NCBI RefSeq assembly: GCF_009711085.1
Contig: NZ_WMKA01000014.1
Coordinates: 1 to 64,000, forward strand
Direction of reading: 5' to 3'
Source of the DNA: Cellulosimicrobium composti
GTDB taxonomy: Bacteria; Actinomycetota; Actinomycetes; Actinomycetales; Cellulomonadaceae
Length of the DNA: 64,000 nt
Shown piece after piece: positions 28,877 through 38,405 of this stretch. The position numbers were made by a program, and so were the translations under genes. A model generated the notes under the pieces. It was not told the origin of the DNA, searched no databases, and saw only the letters and a list, made by a program, of their open reading frames with translations. Positions within the stretch are counted from its first letter, which is position 1. Every line of letters starts with the position of its first letter.

Positions 28877-29871
28877 CCGCGCCCGGCGCAGCGCCGACGC
28901 CGGGCCCGGTGCGCCGCGTCGGCGTCGTGGGCCTCGGGCTGGTCGGCGGGTCGGTCGCACGGCTGCTCCACGAGCAGGGCGTCGAGGTGACCGGGTACGA
29001 CGCGACGGCCGCGACGCGCGCCGCGGCCCGGGCCGCGGGCCTGCGCGTCGCGGACGACGTCGCGGACGTGTGCGCGGGGGAGCCCGACGTCCTCGTGCTC
29101 GCGGTGCCGCTGCGGGCCATGCGGACCGTCGCGACCGAGGTCGCGCGGCACGTGCGCGGAGGGACCGTCGTGACGGACGTCGGCAGCGTCAAGGGTGCGG
29201 TGCGCGACGCGGTGACGAGCGCGGGCCTCGGCGCACGGTACGTGGGCGCGCACCCCATGGCCGGGACGGAGCACTCGGGCTTCGAGGCGTCCGACGCCGC
29301 GATGCTCGACGGCGCCCGGTGGGCCGTCACGGTCGACGGCACGACGACGCGCGAGGCGTTCGTCCGCGTCCTCGGCCTCGTCACGGGCCCGCTCGGCGGC
29401 ACGGTGCACGTCCTCACCGACGACGTGCACGACGAGGCGACGGCGCTCATCAGCCACGTGCCGCACGTGCTCGCGACGGAGCTCCTGGGCGTCGTCGCGG
29501 ACGCGCCGGTGCGCGACGTCGCGCTCGGGCTCGCCGCGGGCAGCTTCCGGGACGCGACCCGCGTCGGACGCACCGACCCGCGGCGCACCGAGGCGATGGT
29601 CACCGACAACGCGGCCTGGGTGGCGTCCGCGCTGCGGGTCGTCGTGCGCGACCTCGAGCAGCTCGTCCGGGCGCTCGAGACCAATGCGCCCGTGGGGGAG
29701 TTCTTCGACCGGCCCGAGCCCGTGCGAGCACCGGCGCCCGCCCCCGGCACCGGCGAGCGCCGCCGCGTCGAGCTCGACGACGCGGGCGCCTGGCGGTCGG
29801 CGCTCGCCGCGGCCGGGGCCCGGGGCGCGGTCGTCGTCGGCGTCGAGGACGGCGCGGTCGAGGTCGCCTGA
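28873..29871 (+). CDS. tyrA: Prephenate dehydrogenase
   Basis: NAD-dependent oxidative decarboxylase making 4-hydroxyphenylpyruvate for tyrosine. About 332 residues: Rossmann motif GVVGLGLVGGSVA at the N-terminus, then DVGSVKG, HPMAGTEHSGFEASD (active-site His region) and a helical dimerisation domain with AAGSFRDATRVG. The first of two adjacent GTG codons (28870) is an alternative start; I prefer 28873 because it forms a GTGA overlap with the pheA stop. The C-terminal 60 residues beyond the dimerisation domain are Arg/Ala-rich, with no ACT domain I can recognise. Confidence 0.93.
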   Translation: MTAPGAAPTPGPVRRVGVVGLGLVGGSVARLLHEQGVEVTGYDATAATRAAARAAGLRVADDVADVCAGEPDVLVLAVPLRAMRTVATEVARHVRGGTVVTDVGSVKGAVRDAVTSAGLGARYVGAHPMAGTEHSGFEASDAAMLDGARWAVTVDGTTTREAFVRVLGLVTGPLGGTVHVLTDDVHDEATALISHVPHVLATELLGVVADAPVRDVALGLAAGSFRDATRVGRTDPRRTEAMVTDNAAWVASALRVVVRDLEQLVRALETNAPVGEFFDRPEPVRAPAPAPGTGERRRVELDDAGAWRSALAAAGARGAVVVGVEDGAVEVA

Positions 29872-29884
29872 GGCGGCGCGTCGG

Positions 29885-29909
29885 CGACCGCTCCCGGCCC
29901 GTGCGGTCG
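29885..29909. terminator. Weak hairpin between convergent tyrA and SH3-like genes
   Basis: A 7-bp stem (29885-29891 with 29903-29909) and 11-nt loop in the 40-bp gap between two convergent genes. A bidirectional terminator is plausible. Confidence 0.4.
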
Positions 29910-29911
29910 GG

Positions 29912-30202
29912 TCAGGCGGGGCGCCGCGGCGGGCGCGGCGGCACGGGCTTGCCGGCCACGATCGCGTCGAGCGGGACCACGACGAGGGGAGGGGCGTCGT
30001 CGTGCACCCCGTGACCCCGGTGCGGCGGCGCGCTGCCGCCCGCGTCCTCGCGCAGCACGAGCTCCGTGGCGGTCGTGCGCACGACGACCCCGATGACGTC
30101 GGTGAGCGGCTTGCCCGCGGCGGCCGCCTCGTCCTCGGGCAGGCGCCGGCGCACGACGACCCGCGTCCCGGGCGCCCACGAGGTCCACGGTGCGTCGGGC
30201 AC
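29912..30202 (-). CDS. Small SH3-like protein resembling the N-terminus of actinobacterial GNAT proteins
   Basis: A 96-residue protein, GTG start at 30202 with GAGGAG about 8 nt upstream. The core APGTRVVVRRRLPED, then LTDVIGVVVRTTATELVLRE and VVPLDAIVAGKPVPPRPP, matches the pattern of the SH3-like domain that precedes the acetyltransferase domain in Rv0428c-type proteins. Here the acetyltransferase domain is absent, and no downstream frame supplies it. Function unknown. It is divergent from fdxA. Confidence 0.65.
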   Translation of the reverse strand: MPDAPWTSWAPGTRVVVRRRLPEDEAAAAGKPLTDVIGVVVRTTATELVLREDAGGSAPPHRGHGVHDDAPPLVVVPLDAIVAGKPVPPRPPRRPA

Positions 30203-30252
30203 GGGCGCTCCTCGCTGCGGGTGTGACGTTCGTCCACGGGCTGGTCAGGGAT

Positions 30253-30271
30253 GGTCGGGGATCACCCGACC
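30253..30271. promoter_or_regulatory. Palindrome just upstream of the fdxA -10
   Basis: Arms GGTCGGG and CCCGACC are exact reverse complements flanking GATCA, ending 5 bp before the GATACT hexamer. The position suits an operator or activator site for fdxA, or for the divergent SH3-like gene. Confidence 0.35.
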
Positions 30272-30276
30272 TGGGG

Positions 30277-30282
30277 GATACT
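30277..30282 (+). promoter_or_regulatory. Candidate -10 box of fdxA
   Basis: GATACT is followed 77 nt later by the GTG start of fdxA, leaving a leader of about 70 nt with AGAAAGG near 30344 as ribosome-binding site. Confidence 0.4.
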
Positions 30283-30359
30283 AGTCCTGCATGCCCCTGT
30301 CGTGACCTGGCCCCTCCCCGGGCCGGGTCCGGACGAGCCAGCCAGAAAGGTACCCGGTC

Positions 30360-30677
30360 GTGACTTACGTGATCGCCCAGCCGTGCGTGGACGTCAAGGA
30401 CAAGGCGTGCATCGAGGAGTGTCCTGTCGACTGCATCTACGAGGGCAAGCGGTCGCTGTACATCCACCCCGACGAGTGCGTCGACTGCGGCGCGTGCGAG
30501 CCCGTCTGCCCCGTGGAGGCCATCTACTACGAGGACGACGTGCCGACGGAGTGGAGCGACTACTACCGCGCCAACGTCGAGTTCTTCGACGACCTCGGCT
30601 CGCCCGGCGGCGCCGCGAAGATGGGTCTCATCGAGAAGGACGACCCGATGATCGCCGCCCTGCCGCCGCAGGCCTGA
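30360..30677 (+). CDS. fdxA: 7Fe ferredoxin (3Fe-4S/4Fe-4S)
   Basis: A 105-residue cytoplasmic electron carrier. The cysteine pattern is C9-x7-C17-x3-C21-x3-C25 and C40-x2-C43-x2-C46-x3-C50, which places a [3Fe-4S] and a [4Fe-4S] cluster as in actinobacterial FdxA/FdxC. The C-terminal extension [20 protein letters not shown] is typical of this group. GTG start at 30360. The next gene, dapC, starts 19 nt downstream, the same neighbour as in mycobacteria. Confidence 0.95.
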   Translation: MTYVIAQPCVDVKDKACIEECPVDCIYEGKRSLYIHPDECVDCGACEPVCPVEAIYYEDDVPTEWSDYYRANVEFFDDLGSPGGAAKMGLIEKDDPMIAALPPQA

Positions 30678-30696
30678 GACTCCCGCACCGCCACCC

Positions 30697-31827
30697 GTGG
30701 GACTCGCCGACCTCTCCGGCCTCGCCTACCCCTGGGACACCCTGACCCCGTACGCGGAGCGCGCCCGCGCGCACCCGCGGGGCATCGTGGACCTGTCGAT
30801 CGGCACGCCCGTCGACCCGACGCCTGCCGTCGTGCGCGACGCGCTCGCCGCGGCGTCCGACGCCCACGGCTACCCGACGACGCACGGCACGCCCGCCCTG
30901 CGGGAGGCCGTCGCCGCGTGGTTCGCGCGCCGCCGCGGCGTGCCGGGCCTCGACCCGGACGCCGTGCTCCCCACCGTCGGGAGCAAGGAGCTCGTCGGCC
31001 TCCTGCCGTCGCTCCTGCGCCTCGGCCCGGGGGACGTCGTCGTGCACCCGTGCACGGCCTACCCCACGTACGACGTGGGCGCGCGCCTCGCCGGCGCGAC
31101 GCCCCTCGCGACGGACGACGTCGACGCGTGGGCGGGGCGTGACGACGTGCGGCTCGTCTGGGTCAACTCGCCGAGCAACCCGACCGGCCGCGTGCTCGAC
31201 GCCGCGCACCTCGCGCGCGTCGTCGCCGCGGCCCGCGAGATCGGCGCGGTCGTCGCGAGCGACGAGTGCTACGCCGAGCTCGCGTGGGATGCCCCTTACG
31301 CGGCGGACGGCGTGCCGAGCCTGCTCGACCCGGCGGTGTCGGGCGGGTCGCACGAGAGGCTCCTCGTCACGTACTCCCTGTCGAAGCAGTCGAGCATGGC
31401 CGGGTACCGCGCCGCGTTCGTGGCGGGCGACCCGGCGCTGGTCGCCGACCTGCTCGCGACGCGCAAGCACCTCGGCATGATCGTGCCCGCGCCCGTCCAG
31501 GCCGCGATGGTCGCGGCCCTGACCGACGACGCGCACGTCGCCGCCCAGCGCGAGGTCTACGCGCGCCGTCGCGAGGTCCTCGTCGAGGCGCTCGGAGCGG
31601 CAGGCCTCCAGATCGACCACTCGGAGGCCGGGCTGTACCTGTGGACGCGCCCCGCGGGCGACCACGACGGCGACTGCTGGCGCACCGTGTCCGACCTCGC
31701 CGACCTGGGCATACTGGTCGGACCGGGTGCGTTCTACGGACCGGAGGGTGCGGGGCACGTGCGCGTCGCGCTCACGGCGACGGACGAGCGCGTCCACGAG
31801 GCCGCCGCGAGACTCTCCGGAGCCTGA
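30697..31827 (+). CDS. dapC: N-succinyldiaminopimelate aminotransferase
   Basis: A PLP-dependent class I/II aminotransferase of 376 residues in the lysine/diaminopimelate pathway, converting N-succinyl-2-amino-6-ketopimelate to N-succinyl-LL-diaminopimelate. The PLP lysine is K230 in TYSLSKQSSMAGYRAAF. Other features are VWVNSPSNPTGRV, VASDECYAEL and VGSKELVGLLP, matching the actinobacterial DapC group. It sits behind fdxA and on the same strand as gltA. dapD and dapE, which act just before and after it in the pathway, are 3 kb away. Confidence 0.9.
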   Translation: MGLADLSGLAYPWDTLTPYAERARAHPRGIVDLSIGTPVDPTPAVVRDALAAASDAHGYPTTHGTPALREAVAAWFARRRGVPGLDPDAVLPTVGSKELVGLLPSLLRLGPGDVVVHPCTAYPTYDVGARLAGATPLATDDVDAWAGRDDVRLVWVNSPSNPTGRVLDAAHLARVVAAAREIGAVVASDECYAELAWDAPYAADGVPSLLDPAVSGGSHERLLVTYSLSKQSSMAGYRAAFVAGDPALVADLLATRKHLGMIVPAPVQAAMVAALTDDAHVAAQREVYARRREVLVEALGAAGLQIDHSEAGLYLWTRPAGDHDGDCWRTVSDLADLGILVGPGAFYGPEGAGHVRVALTATDERVHEAAARLSGA

Positions 31828-31905
31828 ACTCTGACGTGATCTGCCTCACACCTGCGGGCGGTTCTCGTGACGGTTCAGGATTGGTCACGTGCGGGTGAAG
31901 CGGGG

Positions 31906-31911
31906 TACGGT
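31906..31911 (+). promoter_or_regulatory. Candidate -10 box of gltA
   Basis: TACGGT with TTGGTC at 31881-31886 as -35 (19-bp spacing). The leader would be about 40 nt and includes the ribosome-binding site AGGAAGGGA before the ATG at 31954. Confidence 0.4.
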
Positions 31912-31953
31912 CGACCGCGCGGCAACGGCGCGAGCAGCAGCAGGAAGGGAACC

Positions 31954-33252
<1,299 letters not shown>

Positions 33253-33265
33253 CACCCGCTTCCCC

Positions 33266-33307
33266 GGACGCCGCGTCGCTCACCCCTCGGTGAGCGACGC
33301 GGCGTCC
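33266..33307. terminator. Perfect 19-bp hairpin after gltA
   Basis: Two exact 19-nt arms (33266-33284 and 33289-33307) around a CCTC loop, 13 nt after the gltA stop. It also lies downstream of the convergent gene ending at 33390, so it may work in both directions. Confidence 0.8.
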
Positions 33308-33389
33308 GTCGTCGTGGCGACCGTGTGCCGGGCCGGGTGCGTCGACGGTCCCCGTGGTGGTCGCCGTGGTGCCACCGCGTCGCCCAGGC

Positions 33390-34370
33390 TCAGTCGGCGG
33401 GGTCGGGCGCGGCGACCTGGACGCGGACGCGGCCGGGGTCGAGCGGGGTGGACGTCTCGGGGTCGAGCGTGACCCAGGTGGAGTCGTCGCGGGACCAGCG
33501 GCGGTCGGCGACGTCGACGGCGACGACGTTCGTCGCGTCGGCGGTCGCGACGGCCCACTGGGCGACGGCCCACGCGGCGCGGGCCGGGCCGTCGTCCTCG
33601 CCCGCGCCGGGAAGGCCGGTCGTGTCGACGGCGACGGTGCTGGTGTCGCCGTCGACCGGCGCGACGCGGGCGCCGTCGCCGAGGTCGCGCGCGAGGCGGT
33701 CCCGGAACGGCTGCGTGGGCGGGGTGTCGGCGTCGAGCTCGGTCGCGGCGACGGGCGCGAGGTCGCACGTGAGCGACGCGGGGGACCACCCGGTGAGCGC
33801 GGACGCCCACGCGCGCGACCGGGGCTCGTGCTGGGCGTAGGCGTCGGGGAACGCGGACCGCTGGACGGTCTGCGCGGCGACGGTGACCTCCATGGCCTCG
33901 TAGCCGTCGACGGTCTCGAGGACGTCGTAGAACGCGTTGGTCGAGTAGACGGGGTCCATGATCTGCTCGACGCTGCCCCAGCCCTGCGAGGGACGCTGCT
34001 GGAAGAGTCCGACGGAGTCGCGGTCGCCGTAGTCGATGTTGACGAGCCGGGACTCCTGGAGCGCGGTCGCGAGCCCGATGGTCGCGGCGCGGGCAGGGAA
34101 CCCGCGCCGCACGGCGGTGCCGGCGACGAGGGCGGCGTTGTCGGCCTGCGTCACGGACAGGTACCAGGTGCGGCCGTCCGCGGTGGCGGCGCACCGTTCG
34201 GCGACGGGTGTCTCGTCGTCGAGGCGGTTGAGCGCGACGACGACGGCACCCGTCCCCACCGCGGCCACCACGAGGAGGGTGACCGCGGCGCGGAGGGGGC
34301 GTCGGCGTCGGGCCCGGGCACGACCGGCGTCGGGCACGTCCCGCGGTCGCGGGTCGGGGGTGCTGGTCAT
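33390..34370 (-). CDS. Membrane-anchored lysozyme-like protein of unknown function
   Basis: A 326-residue protein with a cytoplasmic Arg/Pro tail, one transmembrane helix (AAVTLLVVAAVGTGAVVVAL, about 28-48) and an extracellular part. Residues 98-133 read IGLATALQESRLVNIDYGDR followed by DSVGLFQQRPSQGWGS. That is the layout of the catalytic Glu region of soluble-transglycosylase/lysozyme folds, with E106 the candidate acid. Close homologues are often labelled heavy metal transporter, for which nothing in the sequence gives support. The gene starts 28 bp after dapD on the same strand, so it is probably co-transcribed. Confidence 0.72.
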   Translation of the reverse strand: MTSTPDPRPRDVPDAGRARARRRRPLRAAVTLLVVAAVGTGAVVVALNRLDDETPVAERCAATADGRTWYLSVTQADNAALVAGTAVRRGFPARAATIGLATALQESRLVNIDYGDRDSVGLFQQRPSQGWGSVEQIMDPVYSTNAFYDVLETVDGYEAMEVTVAAQTVQRSAFPDAYAQHEPRSRAWASALTGWSPASLTCDLAPVAATELDADTPPTQPFRDRLARDLGDGARVAPVDGDTSTVAVDTTGLPGAGEDDGPARAAWAVAQWAVATADATNVVAVDVADRRWSRDDSTWVTLDPETSTPLDPGRVRVQVAAPDPAD

Positions 34371-34398
34371 GCCGGGGCCGTGGTGCTCGTGCGGGGGT

Positions 34399-35391
34399 TC
34401 AGTTCGCGTGCAGCGCGGCGTTGAGCTCGACGCCCGCGCCGGTGCGCGAGACCGCCTCGACCCCGCCCGTGAGGGAGTTGCGCCGGAAGAGGATGCCGGA
34501 ACGGCCCGCGAGGTCGCGCGCCTTGACGACGAGCGGGGCGCCCGCGTCGTCGGTCTGCCCGACGACGGTCACCTTGGTCCCGGCGGTGACGTACAGGCCG
34601 GACTCGACGACGCAGTCGTCACCGAGCGGGATGCCGAGGCCGGCGTTGGCCCCGAGGAGGGAGCGCCGGCCGACGGAGATGACCTCGCGGCCGCCGCCGG
34701 AGAGCGTGCCCATGATGGACGCGCCGCCGCCGACGTCGGACCCGTCGCCGACCACGACGCCCGCGGAGATGCGGCCCTCGACCATCGAGGTGCCGAGCGT
34801 GCCCGCGTTGAAGTTGACGAAGCCCTCGTGCATCACGGTCGTGCCGGGGGCGAGGTGCGCGCCGAGGCGCACGCGGTCGGCGTCGGCGATGCGGACGCCC
34901 GAGGGGACGACGTAGTCGACCATGCGAGGGAACTTGTCCACGCCGTACACGGTGACGGGCTGCCCGGTGGCGCGCAGGCGCAGCCGCGTCTCCTCGAAGC
35001 CGTCGACGGCGCACGCGCCGTGGTTGGTCCACACGACGTTGGCGAGGACGCCGAAGAGCCCGTCGAGGTTGAGCCCGTGCGGCACGACGAGGCGGTGGGA
35101 CAGCAGGTGCAGGCGCAGGTACGCGTCGGCGGTGTCCGCGGGCGCGGCGTCGAGGTCGATCTCGGTGCGCACGACGACGACGTCGACGCCGCGTACCTCG
35201 TCGCGCTCGGTGAGGGCGTCGAGCGAGGCGGGGGCGGTCGGGTCGGCCGGCGCGGTGCCGAGGGCCGGGGAGGGGTACCAGACGTCGAGGGTCGTGCCGT
35301 CGTCGGCGACGGTCGCCAGGCCGAAGCCCCACGCCGTCCGCGGCTCGGAGGCGGCCGCCGTGGCGGCGGTCGCGGGGGTCGCAGAAGTCAT
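34399..35391 (-). CDS. dapD: Tetrahydrodipicolinate N-succinyltransferase (actinobacterial type)
   Basis: A 330-residue acyltransferase that succinylates tetrahydrodipicolinate in lysine/meso-DAP synthesis. The N-terminal alpha/beta domain ([20 protein letters not shown]) is the form found in Rv1201c-like DapD. The C-terminal half is a left-handed beta helix of hexapeptide repeats ([20 protein letters not shown], then [20 protein letters not shown]). The ATG at 35391 lies only 36 bp from dapE on the opposite strand; a TAGGGT box lies 7 nt before it. Confidence 0.95.
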   Translation of the reverse strand: MTSATPATAATAAASEPRTAWGFGLATVADDGTTLDVWYPSPALGTAPADPTAPASLDALTERDEVRGVDVVVVRTEIDLDAAPADTADAYLRLHLLSHRLVVPHGLNLDGLFGVLANVVWTNHGACAVDGFEETRLRLRATGQPVTVYGVDKFPRMVDYVVPSGVRIADADRVRLGAHLAPGTTVMHEGFVNFNAGTLGTSMVEGRISAGVVVGDGSDVGGGASIMGTLSGGGREVISVGRRSLLGANAGLGIPLGDDCVVESGLYVTAGTKVTVVGQTDDAGAPLVVKARDLAGRSGILFRRNSLTGGVEAVSRTGAGVELNAALHAN

Positions 35392-35398
35392 GCGCACC

Positions 35399-35404
35399 AC
35401 CCTA
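35399..35404 (-). promoter_or_regulatory. Candidate -10 box of dapD (leaderless)
   Basis: On the minus strand this reads TAGGGT, 7 nt before the dapD ATG. It is the mirror image of the dapE box at 35416. Confidence 0.55.
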
Positions 35405-35415
35405 TCCGCCGCCGG

Positions 35416-35421
35416 TAGGGT
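35416..35421 (+). promoter_or_regulatory. Candidate -10 box of dapE (leaderless)
   Basis: TAGGGT, 6 nt before the dapE GTG start. Together with the dapD box it forms an inverted repeat with 11 bp between the hexamers. Confidence 0.55.
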
Positions 35422-35427
35422 GCTGGC

Positions 35428-36555
35428 GTGACCTCTCCTGTCCGCGGTACCACGCCCGTGCTCGACCTCGACGGCGACCTCGTCGCGCTCTTCCGCGCGG
35501 TGTGCGACGTCCCGTCCGTGAGCGGGACGGAGGGGGCGCTCGCCGACGCGGTCGAGGCCGCGCTGCGCGCGTACCCGCACCTGGAGGTCGTGCGCGACGG
35601 CGACGCGGTCGTCGCGCGCACGACGCTCGGGCGCGACCGGCGCGTCGTGGTCGCGGGCCACCTGGACACGGTGCCGCTCACCGACCCGCCGAACCTGCCG
35701 ACGCGCGTCGTGGGGGAGGGCGCGCACGCGGAGGTGTGGGGCCGGGGCACGGTCGACATGAAGGGCGGCGTGGCGGTCGCCCTGGCGCTCGCAGCCGAGC
35801 TCGACGCACCCGCGCAGGACGTCACCTGGGTGTTCTACGACAACGAGGAGGTCGCGGCCGACCTCAACGGCCTCGGGCGGCTCGCCCGCACCCGCCCGGA
35901 CCTGCTGGAGGCGGACTTCGCGGTGCTCGGCGAGCCGACGTCCGCCGGCCTGGAGGGCGGGTGCAACGGCACGCTGCGCGCGGAGGTGCGCGTGCCGGGC
36001 GTCGCGGCGCACTCCGCGCGCGCGTGGACGGGGCACAACGCGATCCACGCGGCGCACGAGGTGCTCGACCGCCTCGCCGCGTACGTCCCGCAGGAGATCG
36101 AGGTCGACGGGCTCGTGTACCGCGAGGGCATGAACGCGGTCGGGATCCGCGGGGGGATCGCGGGCAACGTCGTCCCGGACGAGTGCGTGGTCACGGTCAA
36201 CTTCCGGTTCGCGCCGTCGCGCACGGTCGCGCAGGCCGAGGCGCACGTGCGCGAGCTGTTCGACGGCTTCGAGGTCGTGCTCGCGGACGCGGCGCCGGGC
36301 GCCCGTCCCGGCCTCGACGACCCGCTCGCGGCCGACTTCGCGGCGGCGGTGCTGGGCGTGACGGGCGGGGCCCCGGCCCCGAAGTACGGCTGGACCGACG
36401 TCGCGCGGTTCGCGGAGCTGGGCGTCCCGGCCGTGAACTTCGGCCCCGGCGACCCGCTGCTCGCGCACAAGGACGACGAGCGGTGCCCCGTGGGCCAGCT
36501 CGCGCTGTGCCGCGACGCGTTGCGTGCGTGGCTCACCGCCGCCCCCGCGGCATAG
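35428..36555 (+). CDS. dapE: Succinyl-diaminopimelate desuccinylase
   Basis: A 375-residue di-zinc M20 peptidase-family enzyme releasing succinate from N-succinyl-LL-DAP to give LL-DAP. Metal ligands are in [22 protein letters not shown] and [10 protein letters not shown], and the C-terminal part has [23 protein letters not shown] start at 35428. It is divergent from dapD with mirrored promoters. Its stop is TAG and coincides with the -10 box of the next gene. Confidence 0.94.
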   Translation: MTSPVRGTTPVLDLDGDLVALFRAVCDVPSVSGTEGALADAVEAALRAYPHLEVVRDGDAVVARTTLGRDRRVVVAGHLDTVPLTDPPNLPTRVVGEGAHAEVWGRGTVDMKGGVAVALALAAELDAPAQDVTWVFYDNEEVAADLNGLGRLARTRPDLLEADFAVLGEPTSAGLEGGCNGTLRAEVRVPGVAAHSARAWTGHNAIHAAHEVLDRLAAYVPQEIEVDGLVYREGMNAVGIRGGIAGNVVPDECVVTVNFRFAPSRTVAQAEAHVRELFDGFEVVLADAAPGARPGLDDPLAADFAAAVLGVTGGAPAPKYGWTDVARFAELGVPAVNFGPGDPLLAHKDDERCPVGQLALCRDALRAWLTAAPAA

Positions 36556-36558
36556 GCT
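36553..36558 (+). promoter_or_regulatory. Candidate -10 box overlapping the dapE stop codon
   Basis: TAGGCT starts on the dapE TAG stop and lies 7 nt before the ATG of the LOG-family gene, which has no ribosome-binding site. Confidence 0.5.
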
Positions 36559-36565
36559 CGTGACC

Positions 36566-37405
36566 ATGAGCGACACGGTGCGTGACCAGCCAGGTTCCGA
36601 CGACGGCGTGCCCCAGGCCGGGACCGGGTACCGCAAGGGGCCGGTCCTCCTGCGCGGCGACCAGATCCCGCGCCAGACGACGGACCAGCGCCTGCTCGAC
36701 TCGCGGGGGAGCGCCGACTGGGTGCACTCCGACCCGTGGCGCGTCATGCGGATCCAGAGCGAGTTCGTCGAGGGTTTCGGCGCGCTCGCGGAGGTCGGTC
36801 CGGCGGTGTCCGTGTTCGGGTCCGCGCGCACGAAGCCGGACCACCCGGACTACGCGCTCGCCGAGGACGTCGGCCGGCGGCTCGTCGACGAGGGCTTCGC
36901 GGTCATCACGGGCGGCGGCCCGGGCATCATGGAGGCGGCGAACAAGGGGGCGTCCGAGGCAGGCGGCCTGTCCGTGGGCCTCGGGATCGAGCTGCCCTTC
37001 GAGCAGGGCATGAACCGGTACGTCAACCTCGGCGTGAACTTCCGTTACTTCTTCGCGCGCAAGACGATGTTCGTCAAGTACGCCCAGGGCTTCGTCGTCC
37101 TGCCGGGCGGGTTCGGGACGTTCGACGAGCTGTTCGAGGCGCTCACGCTCGTCCAGACGCACAAGATCACGGAGTTCCCGGTCGCGCTCGTGGGCACCGA
37201 CTACTGGAGCGGCCTGATCGACTGGGCGCGCGACGCCGTCGTGGGGCGCGGCATGATCAGCGCGCACGACCTCGACCTCGTCCACCTGTGCGACGACCCC
37301 GCCGAAGCCGTCGAGTACGTGTGCGCGCGGGGCGCGGAGCTGCGCGCCGAGGAGCTCGAGGCCACCGAGGAGCTCGCGCGCTCCCAGGCCGGCGACGCGA
37401 GCTGA
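36566..37405 (+). CDS. LOG-family (TIGR00730) nucleotide 5'-monophosphate phosphoribohydrolase-like protein
   Basis: A 279-residue Rossmann-fold protein. The lysine-decarboxylase-like/LOG motifs are present: [14 protein letters not shown] and [16 protein letters not shown], the latter being the PGGxGTxxE catalytic signature of cytokinin riboside 5'-monophosphate phosphoribohydrolases. An N-terminal extension of about 75 residues precedes the core. The mycobacterial homologue Rv1205 lies in the same position after dapE. Enzyme activity here is inferred from the motif. ATG at 36566; folP2 begins 13 nt after its stop. Confidence 0.88.
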   Translation: MSDTVRDQPGSDDGVPQAGTGYRKGPVLLRGDQIPRQTTDQRLLDSRGSADWVHSDPWRVMRIQSEFVEGFGALAEVGPAVSVFGSARTKPDHPDYALAEDVGRRLVDEGFAVITGGGPGIMEAANKGASEAGGLSVGLGIELPFEQGMNRYVNLGVNFRYFFARKTMFVKYAQGFVVLPGGFGTFDELFEALTLVQTHKITEFPVALVGTDYWSGLIDWARDAVVGRGMISAHDLDLVHLCDDPAEAVEYVCARGAELRAEELEATEELARSQAGDAS

Positions 37406-37418
37406 CGGACGCGTCGCG

Positions 37419-38405
37419 ATGGCCTCGCCCGGGCCCGGCGCGTCCGGTGCGCCGACCGACGAGCACCCCGACGACGTGGCCGTGCCGCTGCCGCCGCTCG
37501 GCGTGCCGCCCCGCGGCACGTCGCTCGTCCTGCGCGGGAGGGTCCTCGACCGTCCGGCGGTGATGGCGATCGTCAACCGCACGGACGACTCGTTCTACGC
37601 CGGCGCCCGCCAGCTCGACGACCGGGCCGCTCTCGCCGCGGTCGAGCGCGCGGCGACCGAGGGCGCCGAGATCCTCGACGTGGGCGGCGTGCGCGCCGGC
37701 GTCGGCCCCGAGGTCACGCCCGTGGAAGAGGTCCGGCGCGTCGTGCCGTTCGTCGAGCGCGTGCGCGCCGAGTTCCCCGACCTGCTCGTGAGCGTCGACA
37801 CGTGGCGTGCCGAGGTCGCGCACGAGGCGGCGCTCGCGGGCGCCGACCTGATCAACGACACGTGGGCGGGCCACGACCCTCACCTCGTCGAGGTCGCGGG
37901 GCAGCACGGGGTGGGGGTCGTGTGCTCCCACACCGGGGGCGCGCGGCCCCGCACCGACCCGTACCGCGTCGCCTACCCGGCGCGCCCCGGCGCGGCCGAC
38001 CCGCGCGACGGCGTCGTGCAGGACGTCGTGGCGACGGTGCGCACCGCGGCGGAGCGCGCGGTCGCGTGCGGTGTCCCGCGGGCGTCGGTCCTCGTGGACC
38101 CGACGCACGACTTCGGCAAGAACACGTGGCACTCGCTGCACCTCCTGCGCCGCACGGAGGTGCTCGCCGGGCTGGGCTTCCCGCTGCTCATGGCGCTGTC
38201 GCGCAAGGACTTCGTGGGCGAGACGCTCGACCTGCCCGCGGACGAGCGGCTCGAGGGCACGCTCGCCGCGACGGCGGTCGCGGCGTGGCTCGGCGCGCGC
38301 GTGTTCCGGGCGCACGACGTCGCGGCGACCCGCCGCGTGCTCGACCTCGTCGCCGCGGTCCGGGACGAGGCCGCGCCCGCGGCCGCGGTCCGGGGCCTCG
38401 CGTGA
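37419..38405 (+). CDS. folP2: Dihydropteroate synthase homologue (FolP2 type)
   Basis: A 328-residue TIM-barrel protein of the DHPS family. The first pterin-binding motif reads MAIVNRTDDSFYAG (N53-R54-T55) rather than the NVTPDSFSDGG-like form of true DHPS. The barrel continues with GAEILDVGG, LLVSVDTWRAEVA, LINDTWAG and VLVDPTHDFGKNTWHS, the last also unlike the usual DPGxGFGK. Sequence and gene order (after the LOG gene) match mycobacterial folP2, reported in M. leprae not to have DHPS activity. The folate enzyme is therefore probably encoded elsewhere. The end overlaps the next gene by 4 bp (GTGA). Confidence 0.85.
   Translation: MASPGPGASGAPTDEHPDDVAVPLPPLGVPPRGTSLVLRGRVLDRPAVMAIVNRTDDSFYAGARQLDDRAALAAVERAATEGAEILDVGGVRAGVGPEVTPVEEVRRVVPFVERVRAEFPDLLVSVDTWRAEVAHEAALAGADLINDTWAGHDPHLVEVAGQHGVGVVCSHTGGARPRTDPYRVAYPARPGAADPRDGVVQDVVATVRTAAERAVACGVPRASVLVDPTHDFGKNTWHSLHLLRRTEVLAGLGFPLLMALSRKDFVGETLDLPADERLEGTLAATAVAAWLGARVFRAHDVAATRRVLDLVAAVRDEAAPAAAVRGLA

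Noticed and set aside
33390-34370. Heavy-metal transporter annotation
   Set aside because: Only one transmembrane helix and no metal-binding motif; the sequence looks like an anchored extracellular lysozyme-like protein.
37419-38405. Annotation as the cell's dihydropteroate synthase
   Set aside because: Key motifs differ from active DHPS and match the FolP2 type, so I call it a homologue only.
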